Positions 21,008-31,218 of a stretch of 64,000 nt of DNA are shown piece after piece. The position numbers were made by a program, and so were the translations under genes. This stretch comes from Linanthus parryae (Eukaryota; Streptophyta; Magnoliopsida; Ericales; Polemoniaceae), in NCBI GenBank assembly GCA_023055425.1, contig JALGPY010000002.1:119982088-120046087 (forward strand), written 5' to 3'. The notes beneath the pieces were generated by a model. The model was given only the letters and a program-made list of their open reading frames with translations, made no database searches and had not been told where the DNA came from. Numbering within the stretch: the first letter of the stretch is position 1; every line of letters begins with the position of its first letter.

Positions 21008-21742
21008 TTTTTTTTGATAGCTCGGAACTTAAATGTTACAACAAAGAAACAACATTATCCATTTGCAACAAACAACACATTATCCAAATAAAACAAACAA
21101 ATTAACCAAAACCACACTCCAAAACACTACTCAAATATTGCCAAGCATGTCATCCACCAGAGTGTTCTTGATAGCTTCCGGTGGGCAATTGTACACCAGA
21201 AAGTCCTGGGCTGGAAGGACCCAATTCTTGCCAGAATATCAGCACACTTGTTCTTGGCTTTAGGGATATTCTGGACGTCAGAGATGAGTGCATATCTGAA
21301 GCTGTGAATATTTTCCGGGTTGTTGATCATATCAACTGCATTCAGAGAATCAAACTCAACTCCGCATTGCTATAGTTGCTAGAGTACACAATGTTGAGAC
21401 CCTGGTAGATTGCAAGAACCTCAGCTTCAGTCACCATTGTTTCTGCAGATTGATCAGTGAAGCAAGCTTAGTATATGCCTTCCTCCTTCATCTCTCAAAA
21501 TACCACCATAACCAGCACCACCAGTTCTAGGGCAGAGACTTGCATCAACATTTAATTTATGCTTTCCTAAGAAGAAGAAGAAGAAGAAGAAGAAGAATAT
21601 TATCAAAACTCATCTTGTTTCTTTGTCCCCAAATTGCCCAAAGACCAGAGAGAAATAAATTTCCCCACTGCAGATCTTGAAAAACATGGCAAATGTCAGT
21701 AGTATTCTTCTTGATCCACTTGGTGAATTCAAGTTTAGAAGA
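21008..21742 (-). mobile_element. 5'-truncated LINE (RNase H end) with 14-bp target duplication
   Basis: AATATTACAAGTAT flanks the insert at 20994-21007 and 21743-21756. The minus strand ends in TATC plus an A run (21008-21020), as plant LINEs do. Coding remnants on the minus strand include KLNVDASLCPRTGGAGYGG (RNase H start), DSLNAVDMIN and AKNKCADILARIGS (RNase H end), broken by stops. A (GAA)n tract lies at about 21570-21597. It is a dead 735-bp fragment. Confidence 0.8.
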
Positions 21743-21756
21743 AATATTACAAGTAT

Positions 21757-22094
21757 GACGGGGAGGAATTCACACTAAGTTAAAATATTCAATAAAAAAG
21801 AGATACTCAACAAAATATTACAAGTATGAGAGGGAGGAATTTGCAGTTATAAAATCTTATCTATTTTACGTTCATAATTTAAAATAGCAGTTACAAGAGG
21901 TTATGTATTTGCAATTAATAGGGCGTAGAGGAGGCTCTGCCCCTACTGTAGAGTTATATGGTCCCAAAGACATTTTTCTTAAGCATTGACCGTAGACATC
22001 TCTACGTGCGTACAAAACACAGGAAAGTTGATTTCATTAAATTTTGATTAACTTGAATTCATAGTTGTAGATTTTTGGTACGTACAAGCTTGGG
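21757..22094. other. Short gap between LINE and chromovirus LTR
   Basis: Holds the second copy of a local duplication (the GAGATACTCA...AATATTACAAGTAT...GGGAGGAATT unit at about 21801-21842). No gene seen. Confidence 0.4.
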
Positions 22095-22381
22095 TGCGTA
22101 GTATTTCCTCTGCCTATTTTTGTGAGAGAAGAGAAATTAAGTGTTTCCTCTGCCTAGTATTGAATTTTCAGGATGATCCCCTTCCTTATTCTAATACCAA
22201 TATAAATAGCAACAAATTACAACCATAATCCCTACAGAATAGTGAGGATAAACACCGAACTACTAATCAGTTCCAGCAACCGCAGAAAATAGGCTACCCT
22301 TATCCAGTAGTTGACCAGTTCAAAAAATTATTCAGCAGTAAAAAACATAAAACAGAAAAACATAAATTCTAGAGTGTATCA
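22095..22381 (-). repeat. 3' LTR of the short-LTR chromovirus
   Basis: On the minus strand, a polypurine tract (GGAGGGGGAGT, about 22382-22393) is followed by TGATACACTC, the LTR start. A TATA-like CTATTTATATTGG lies inside. I place the far end near CTACGCA (22095) by inference, giving about 287 bp; short LTRs are usual for Reina-type chromoviruses. The 5' LTR is not in the window. Confidence 0.45.
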
Positions 22382-22456
22382 ACTCCCCCTCCGTTAAATT
22401 TCAGCCTTGTTCGCAAGGCTAATATATGGAAACTGCATCTTAATTGTTTCATGATC

Positions 22457-25400
22457 TGGCCCTTGCATCTTCCACATTAACAGCCGTACCCGTCCTAAAA
22501 GTAGGCGCTTTCACTTTGAAGCCTTCTGGTTGCGCTATCCAGACTGCAAAAGTATTGTCCAAAATACCTGGCAGGAGCGCTTCCATGGATCCACGGCCTT
22601 CCAATTTGCAGCAAGATGCAAAGCCCTTAGGTCTAACCTCATTGTTTGGAGGAAAAAAGGAATTGGATCCCTTAACAAAAGGATTATTTCAGCTCAAAAT
22701 AAACTTGAGGCAGTCCATTCCTCCTTAAACTCTCCTGAGGCTATTCAGGATGAGAAAAACTTAAGGCTTGAACTTAATGAGCTTCTTTTACAAGAAGAGA
22801 TGCTCTGGGCCCAACGTGCCAAAATCAGATGGCTTAAGGAAGGGGACCGAAACACTCGTTTCTTTCATAAAACATGCAAGAAAAGAGTTGCAAGAAATAG
22901 AATCGAGGGTCTCCAAGATCATTCTGGTAACTGGATTTCTGACCCCGCCCAGCTTTCGGACCTGGTCACTTGTCACCTCGAGGACATTTATCTCAATGCC
23001 TCAAAGATCAGCAGGGAGGATATTGATAACTGGGAGGGTTGGAGCCTCGACTTCCCAACTCTTGATATCAACTGTTACGATATCCTTAATAAACCCTTCT
23101 CTTCAGAGGAAATCAAAAAAGTCGCTTTGTCCATTGGTCCCTACAAATCCCCTGGCCCAGACGGTCTCCCGGGTATCTTTTTCCATACGTTTTGGGATTG
23201 CGTAGGACCATCTATCGAGGAAGTTTTCCGCTCCTTTCTTAGCAATGGCTTCCTTCTTAAGGAATTCAACTACTCCTTCCTTGCCCTTATCCCCAAAATT
23301 CCTAATCCTGTGAATCCCAGTGATCTTCGCCCAATTAGCCTTTGCTCTTCTATGTACAAAATCATAGCAAAGGTCCTCGCAAATAGGTTGAAACTCATTC
23401 TTCCCAATATCATTTCGGAGCAACAGAATGCTTTCGTTCCAGGTCGTCTGATTTCGGACAGCACGCTGTTAGCCAATGAATTTTTCACTAAAATTAGAAA
23501 TACCAATAGCGGCAACTCTCATCTGGGCGCTCTCAAAATTGACATGAGTAAAGCCTTCGATAAAGTTAATTGGTATTTCCTTGAAAAGGTTCTGAGAAGG
23601 ATGGGCTTTCCTCACAACTGGGTCCACATCTTACTACAATGTGTCTCAACTGTTTCCTTCTCTGCCCTTGTTAATGGACAACCTGGGAAAAGAATCTTCC
23701 CAAAAGCTGGTTTGAGACAAGGAGACCCGCTCTCTCCCTACCTCTTCATTATCTACCTGGAAGCCCTATCCATCAACCTTTCCAACCTTAACGAGACGGG
23801 CAAGTGCCCGGGCATTAGTCTAAGCAGGGGTGGCCTAAGGCTTTCACATTTATTCTTTGCGGATGATTGCCTTATCTTCCTCCAACCATCCCTTTCTAGC
23901 TGTGCCTCTCTCAGTGGAGCTCTTGACTCCTTCTGTAAGGTGTCAGGACAGGACATCAACAGAAATAAATCTTCCCTCTTTCTTAGTCCAAATATACCTC
24001 AGGAACTTGGGGCAATTTTTGGAAGTTTCCTAGGTATTAAAATCGAAAAGACAAACTCTACGTATCTAGGTCTTCCAATTGTCACGGGGTGAAAGAGAAA
24101 GGACATCTTTAGTTTTACTATGGAAGCTATCTACTCAAAACTCGAGGGTTGGAAAGGGAAATACCTGAATGACGCAGGGAGACTTATACTCTCTCAATCT
24201 GTCCTCTCTGCCCTTCCAACCTATGTCTGCTCTTCGTTCAAGCTTCCTATCACTCTGAACGAGGAGATCTCAAACCTCATTGAAAAATTCTGGTGGAATT
24301 CGGAAAAGAAAGCCCCTCTCAGGCTTATTGCGAGGGAAACTCTGAACCTCCCTAAATCTAAAGGAGGCCTTGGCATCAGAAACATTAACTGGTTGAATCA
24401 GGCTCTCTTGGCCAATAAGGCTTGGAGAATCATGAATTATCCTAACCTGCTTGTTTCCAAAATCCTTCTCCAAAGATATTGCAGGAAAATACCATTCATG
24501 GAAGTCAGCAGCCCAAGTAATGCCTCTTGGGCTTGGAAAAGTGTTCTCTATGGACGCGGCCTCATCAAAAAAGGATTCCAGTGGCGAATTGGATGTGGAA
24601 ACCGCGTCAATATCATGCAGGACAGATGGATTCCAGGATTGAAAGAACCGCTTTCTTCTTTGCTTGGCCAAATCCCTGTCAGCCCGGATGCCTTGGTTAA
24701 GGAGTGGATTAACTGTAGTAATGGTAAACAACGATGGAAGGTCACAACTATCAGGTCTATGATCCCGGATTTCATTGCAGTTAGAATCCTGTCTATCCAA
24801 CTCCCCGACAACCCGGAGCAAGACATGATTTTCTGGCCATTCGCAAGAAACGGAAATTTCTCTGCGAAGTCTGGTTATCATTTCCTCAACGGTGAAAGAG
24901 ATAAACATTTCTACCCTGCGGGTCACTTCTACCCCGACCATTGGCCTCACATGTCTCTTGACAACTGGGGAAAAATCTGGGGTCTCAAAATCCCGGAAAA
25001 ATGGAAAACATTCCTGTGGAAGTGCGCTCACAAGAAGCTTCCTACTATGTCCCTCCTCTGCCAACGTTTGGGTCTGCAATCAAACACATGTTGTATCTGT
25101 AATCTCCAGGAAGAGTCCCTGAAGCACCTCTTCTTTGAATGCTCAGAAGTCAGAGGGATTTGGGACTCTTCAAACCCCCTTCCCCAGGGGGATTCCCAGT
25201 TTGAGAACTTAATCTGGTGCTTTGTTCTCTCAAATAATCTCAAGGCTATCCACACTCTTTGGAGCATTTGGAGAGCAAGATGTGCGCTCATCTTCAAAAA
25301 CAAACCCTTCTCAACTGCAGCCATAAAAATAGCCATGGAACAGGAAGAAAACTTACTCATTAACGCAAATCTCCCCTCGCCAGCGCCCCCCATCATCTCC

Positions 25401-26047
25401 CCCATGTCCCTTCCCCTGACAACGTAGTAGTTGTCATTGACACTCTCAATGGCAGCTCAAACAACCATCGGAGTAACATTTATGTGGACGGTGCCTGGAA
25501 ACCAAATTCCTTCTACTCAGGAATTGGCATTCATTTAAATGGTGCAGACGGATCTCCATGGGTTATAGGGAAAAAATGCGTCGCGTCTAGTGCCCAGCAA
25601 GCGGAACTCTTGGCCATTGAACATGCAGTGGACTTCGCTATACACCATCACATCTTACATATCAACATTAACACTGATTGTTCTTCCATTCTCTCTTTCT
25701 TCCAGGGATCCACCTCCCCGCCCATTCAGGATGAACCAGTGGTTGGACGAATCAGGGGAGCGATGGCGCATCTTTTGTTCTGCAGTATCACCAAGGTTAG
25801 GAGGCAGCTGGTCTCGTTTGCCCATAAGGCGGCGAAGTGTTCTATGTATGATAATCATCCATTGTAGTTTCTAGCCAGTCTGTTTGGTAGTTTGTAGTAG
25901 GTCTTCTCTTGTAGTTTGTAGTAGGTTCGTTCTTCTTGCTGTTATTGTCTTTCTCTCGTCTCGCTTTTCTCTTTGGACTATCGTTGTAGTTGGTCTTGTT
26001 GGATATTTGCCTTCTATTGGTATGGTGATCTTATTATCAAAAAAAAA
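22457..26047 (+). mobile_element. LINE inserted in the chromovirus chromodomain
   Basis: AATTGTTTCATGATC (15 bp) occurs at 22442-22456 and 26048-26062. The 3' end is TATTATC followed by about ten A. The element is 5'-truncated: ORF1 and the endonuclease are missing. Same strand orientation as the window, opposite to the host chromovirus. Confidence 0.9.
22491..25867 (+). pseudogene. LINE reverse transcriptase, zinc finger and RNase H, nearly intact
   Basis: Reading starts upstream of a long open frame at 22491. RT motifs: KSPGPDGLPGIFF, DMSKAFDKVNWYFLEKVL, GLRQGDPLSPYLF and the catalytic FADD (about 23860). A single TGA at 24090-24092, in place of a likely CGA, splits the frame. It continues through the RT thumb (LILSQSVLSALPTYVCSSFK) and a zf-RVT domain (FLWKCAHKKLPTMSLLCQRL ... 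CCIC ... HLFFEC), to a stop at 25427. RNase H (YVDGAWKPN; AELLAIEHA; NTDCSSIL; FAHKAAK) follows in another frame, 25484-25867, after a frameshift near the C run at about 25385. Only two lesions in about 3.4 kb suggest a fairly young copy. It lacks an endonuclease, so it could not act alone. Confidence 0.85.
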
Positions 26048-27944
26048 AATTGTTTCATGATCCTCCCAAGTTACTTCAACATGAGATAAACCTTGCCAAT
26101 GTACCAGAACCTGCTTTTGTTTCTTCTTTATCCTTCTATCCAAAATTTCTTGGGGCAGAGGGATTATGTTTTTCTCCGTCTCGGTCCATGACAGGAATTT
26201 GTGAGTCACTTTGTTGGTTCCCAATCTTCTTCTTCAGTAGAGATACATGGAGCACTGGATGCAACCTTGAAGAATCTATTAATTCAAGCTTATAAGCCAC
26301 CTTACCGATTCTCTGTAACACCTTAAATGACCCATAAGACCTAGAAGCCAATTTCACATTGGTTCTTTTCGCCAATGAAATTTGTCGATAAGACTGCAAT
26401 TTTAGAAAAACCTAATCACCTTCTACAAACTCCCTTTCTTCATGCTTTGAGTCATACATTTTCTTCATCTTTGTTTGCGGAAGTCTAATATTTCCCCTAG
26501 CAATTTGAATAGCTTGATCCAATCATTTTAGTTCATCTTCTACTGTTGCCAACCTTGCTATCCCCGGGACATAAGTCAAGAGAGTGGGTGGGGCACTTCC
26601 GTATACCACTTCAAATGGTGTGTTTTTGATAGAAGAATGTCAGCTGGTACTGTAACAAAACTATGCCCATGTAAGCTACTTACTCCAGTTCTGGGGCTGT
26701 GAGCTTGTGAAACATCGTAAGTACATATCCAATGTTCTATTCACCAATTCGGTTTGACTATCCATTTGCGGATGGTAACTGGAGCTTAGTTGAACATTGT
26801 CCCTTGCAGACGAAATAATTCTTTCCAAAATAAGCTGGTGAACAGTGACTCTCTATCACAAACAATGGTATGTGGCATACCATGTAACTTGAAAACATTG
26901 TCAAAAAATATTCTGGCTATCCCGACTGCTGTGTATGGATGGGAAATAGCAACACAATGGGCATATTTTGATAAACGGTCAACTACAACAAAAATAGTCG
27001 ATTTACCATTAGACTTGGGAAGTCCGAAAATCAATTCCATAGAGATGTCTTCCCATATTTTATCTGGAATCGGAAGGGGTTGAAGAGGACTGGTTGATAA
27101 CAACAGTTCCACCTTATTTCTTTGGCACACATCACATCCTTTAATGAAATCTTTGATACCTTTCCGCATGCCACCCCAATAAAAATTAGCCCGAATACGC
27201 TGAAGAGTCTTGACAAATCCTTCATGTGTACTACCATGAAGTGGCAAAGGATGGTAGAAATCAATGATGAATCGGAGGCGAAGTACATTCTAGTTTTGAA
27301 AAATAAAATATCGTCTTGAATCCTCCATGGCCTAATAGCTTCTCCAATCATAACACGTCGCACCAGGTCTTGCATATCTTTTTTTGATATTTTTTCCTCC
27401 TTAAGTGCGGCCAACCAATCTCGTGTGACTTGTGAAATTGCACAAAGCTTCTTAGGTTCGTCCTCATATTTCCTTGAAAGAACATCTGCAACTATGTTTT
27501 CCTTACCACACTTATATTCCACCTTGTAATAAAATCCCATCAGTTTATACAACCACCTGAGCTATGCTTGTAATTTTTTGAGTCCACAAATGCTTTAAGC
27601 TCTGATGGTTGGTTCGGACAGTAAATCTCCTCCCAGGGAGATAGGATCTCCACTTTTGTATTGGGAACACTAAAGACAAAATCTCCTTCTCATAAGTAGA
27701 TAAGAGAAGGTGTTTACCTTGAAGTGCATCGCTAAAGAATGCTATTGGCCGATCTTGCATAAGCACTGCTCAGTCACCTGATCCGGAAGCATAACATTCC
27801 ACAATAATGTTTCGTCGAAATCCGGTAAGGCCAGGACTGGTACGCGGGTCATGGCTTTCTTAATATTTGAAAATGCCTCCATTGAAACTTCATACCATGT
27901 GGAAGAGTCCTTCTTGAGCATTCAAGTGAGTGGACCAGCAATTT

Positions 27945-27982
27945 TACCGTAAATTTGTATAAATTTATACAAATTTACGGTA
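27945..27982. repeat. Perfect 38-bp palindrome inside chromovirus RT
   Basis: Two 19-bp arms with no spacer. It lies where the RT of this family normally reads YYRKF, then a short link, then YGKIAGP. The extra inverted bases add stops and shift the frame. Confidence 0.95.
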
Positions 27983-29363
27983 GTACCCTTTCAATCCAAG
28001 AAATCCTCTCAGGGCCTTCTATGTTTTTGGATTCGGCCAAGTGGTAATAGACTCAATTTTCTCTGGATCTACATCAACCCCGTCAGTTGAGATAAGGTGG
28101 CCAAGGTAATTAACTTCCCTTTGGCCAAATTGACATTTTTCCAATTTTACATATAACTCACGACCTTGTAAAACTGAAAGTACTATTCACATGCTTAAGA
28201 TACTGCTTCCATGAATTGCTATAGACAAGAATATTATCAATGAAAGCTAGAACACATTTTTGCAAATATTCACGAAATACCTCATTCATAAAGGATTGGA
28301 ATGTTGATGGAGCACTTGAAAGTCCAAAAGCCATTACTAGGAACTCATAGTGGCATTGATGCGTTCGGAATGCTGTCTTCTCCACGTCTTCTCGATTGAC
28401 CCGAATTTGGTAATATACGGATCTTAACTCCAGCTTGGAAAATACCTTTTCCCCATGTAATTTGTCTAGGAGTTCATCAATGTTACGATGGGATACTTAT
28501 CCTTTATATTGAGTTGATTCAGAGCCCGATAATCAACACACATCCTTGACGACCCATCTTGCTTCTTAACCAGTATGACCGAAGAAGAGTAAGGATTGAT
28601 GCTATGCCGAATGACACATGAGGCCAGCATCTCGGAGACAATCTTCTCAATTTCAACTTTCAAAATGCGGATAACGGTAAGGTTTTCCTGAAATCGGTCC
28701 TTGCCTAGGTTGAATAGGAACTTTATGGTCGCATGCTCGTGATGGAGGTACCCTGATCGGTTCAGCAAGCACCGTACTGAATTTCTTCAGAATCTTATTT
28801 AACTCGGGATGTAGTGTCTGGTGGATTCTATTATTCTTATCCAGCAACACCATCTTCAGCAAAACTCCTTTCATATGTGCCAACTTATGCATTTCTTCAT
28901 CACTTACGAACTAATCTTCACTCCCTTTGAGTCCACGCAACTTAATAATCTTACCCCGCAGTTGAAACTTCATCAGTAACTTCGAAAAGTCCCATTCAAT
29001 CTTTCCCTGTGTATATAATCACTGGGATCATAAGACGACATCACAACCTTATAATGGGAGCAAATGAAAATCAATATGAATGAGGTATCCTTGCAAGATT
29101 AGTTTGACATTTTTACACATATTCGGGTTTGATAATCTTTCCCCTGATACCTGGATCACCTCCAGGTTACCATTAGAATTGGGGAGGATGCCCACTTTCC
29201 TTGTGATATGTTCATTGATGAAGTTATGAGTGCTCCATGAGTCGATCAACACCGTCACTAGCTTGTGAGAAAGAGGACCTATTATCCTCATGGTCTTCTG
29301 ATCTTGGAATCCTGCAATTGCATGCATCGAGATTTCAGGTTGATCATTGTGCACATCTGTCGA

Positions 29364-31150
29364 CACTACTAGAAATGAACACAAAAATGGCAAAGATGAA
29401 CTAAAATTCGTGCGGCAAGACAATATATCGCCGTTCGTTGCATCAGTAACAGCGATTATTCGTATTCTTGCTTAAATTTATCTTATACGGCGATAAAATC
29501 ATGGGACCGTATTTAATTCAGCATAAACGGCAAGATTTGTAGTTAATACGACAAGATATAAGTTCTCCATTAATACTGATATTAAAAACGGCGAGTGATA
29601 ATTAGTAACGGCGACATTTTATTATCCCGGTAACAAATCTTTAATATAAACGGCGAGAGTTTCCTAACGCCGTTAGTTGTTGTCGTATACGACGAAAATT
29701 TGGATAGCCCGCGCCGGAAGAGACATAAACCCTAGCTAGGTCTCTGGGGAATGAAAATTTGACTCTTTATTCTTCACATCGTTTGAGAAGAACAGAGAGA
29801 GGAGAGAAGAGAGGAGAAGAGAAGTCTAAGGAGGAGAGAAGCCACAAGAGAAGAGAACAGAGAACAGAACAGAGAAAGAAGGGAGAACAGATAGAAAAGG
29901 GAGAACATAAAGAGAATAGAAGAATGAATGGAGAGATGAATCGCCATCAAACCCAAAATCCACAACAAAGAGGAATCGCCTTCAAACCCAGTACAACATC
30001 GTCGACCCTTCTATGGAACTGTAAGTTCATGTTTCATTTTTTTTTTCATTATGTATTTTGATTTTGAAACCAACCATCTCAATCGTTGATGGAGATGATT
30101 GGTTGATTTATGTTTGTTATTGAAGCTCCCAAAAGAGGTCCAGAATTAGAGCTTCATGTAACCCTCTTTTGGGAGCTTCAATAATCAACAGTAATCTATT
30201 GATTATTGTTGAAATTGAATGAAATTGTTAATTTATTCTTATATTGTTGTTGAGCTTGCATGAAATTGGTAATTTGTTTTCAATTATACTTTGAATGTGT
30301 TCAAATTGGTTGTTGAATTATAGTAAAAACATGTTTGTTGTTAAATTATAGTTCACATCTTCATGAAACTGGTAACCTGTTGTTGAGTGATTGGTTTTCT
30401 ATTTTTGTTCTGATAATTTCCGACTTCCGAGCATGTTAATACATGAAGGACAAGTGAAACACAAAAAAAAATGGATGTTAAAGTTCAATAAACAAACTGG
30501 AAAATAACAAATGTGCATGGTTTATATGTAGAAACTGTAACTCCCAAAATTACATTAAGAAAATTTTAAAAAAAAAACGAAACAACTAACCAAAATAAAA
30601 GAACTGAAATCATGTCTAAACATCAGGAGCAGGCAGAGCCAAAATAACATCAGTGGACACAGGAGTGTCTTCCACAGGAGGAAGCACTGCTAAGGGCATG
30701 ACATCAAGGCTGTTTCAACTCGTGCAACCCTTTTCTTAACGTTCACTTTCTTTCTACCAGGTTGAAGCTTCTTTGTCATTTTTCCTTTTCTTTTCTTCTT
30801 TTTCACTTTCTTATCAGGGGCTTTCATAACAAAACTTGGCGGCCCCAGTTTCTTGAAAGTCGTGGCAAGTTGCCTCATATCACCAGTTGGGGATTTGGGG
30901 GGGATAAGAGAAAGACACTGTAATTGGGTGTGGATCTGTGGCAAAATAGAACTGAGGTAGGGGGTTTTATAGTGTTCATCATACGTAACAGTCCAATTGC
31001 TGGATCAAGGAATCATTAATGAGAAACATGATGAATTTGAATTGGCATGCATCTTAGAAGCCAAAGGGACTACAGTTACAGATGCATGAAAGTGCATGAG
31101 TTACATGTGCATGCATGAAGTTGCCCATAGCTCTTATTGTAAATGTCTTG
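29364..31150 (+). mobile_element. CACTA element, left end
   Basis: Begins CACTACTAGAAA at 29364, the standard CACTA terminus, directly inside the chromovirus. The next 350 bp hold about ten subterminal motifs of the type AACGGCGA or its complement CGCCGTT (for example near 29473, 29508, 29588, 29615, 29649 and 29668). A purine-rich stretch (about 29780-29950) encodes a charged Arg/Glu/Lys segment that I cannot assign. A lysine-rich minus-strand ORF at 30690-30944 (APDKKVKKKKRKGKMTKKLQ) may belong to it. No right end was found; the boundary at about 31150 is only where LINE sequence begins. Confidence 0.7.
30117..30184 (+). ncRNA. Hairpin with perfect 22-bp stem, miRNA-like fold
   Basis: Arms 30117-30138 and 30163-30184 are exact complements around a 24-base loop. 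Pairing extends a few bases outward with one bulge. The size is right for a small plant miRNA or siRNA precursor. No known miRNA family was recognised, and there is no expression evidence, so this is a structural call only. Confidence 0.4.
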
Positions 31151-31218
31151 TAACTTCAGAAATTTGTTTGTGAGGCCACAACTGTAATAATTTTTTGTGA
31201 GGCAACAACTGTAATATT

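Larger units (their letters stand above)
22394..29363 (-). pseudogene. Ty3/gypsy chromovirus pol, split by a LINE
   Basis: Minus-strand order: protease near 29200 (LIDSWSTHNFINEH), RT 28900-27900 (PYRYPHFES; SSVILVKKQDGSSRMCVDYR; FGLSSAPSTFQSFMNEV), RNase H about 27545-27766 (STYEKEILSLVFPIQKWR), zinc and integrase core 27247-26786 (CDVCQRNK; VVVDRLSKYAHCVA), integrase C-terminus 26399-26136 (LHPVLHVSLLKK) and chromodomain 26160-26063 (VHWQGLSHVEVTWEDHE). The frame stops at the LINE and resumes at 22456, ending at TAA (22394-22396) just before the polypurine tract. It is inactive: the RT active site reads FIDN instead of F-D-D, there are several frameshifts and stops, and a 38-bp palindrome interrupts RT. 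The gag side is cut by a CACTA end at 29364. Confidence 0.85.

Noticed and set aside
24270..25079. 269-codon minus-strand ORF
   Set aside because: Antisense shadow of the LINE reverse transcriptase and zinc-finger coding sequence.
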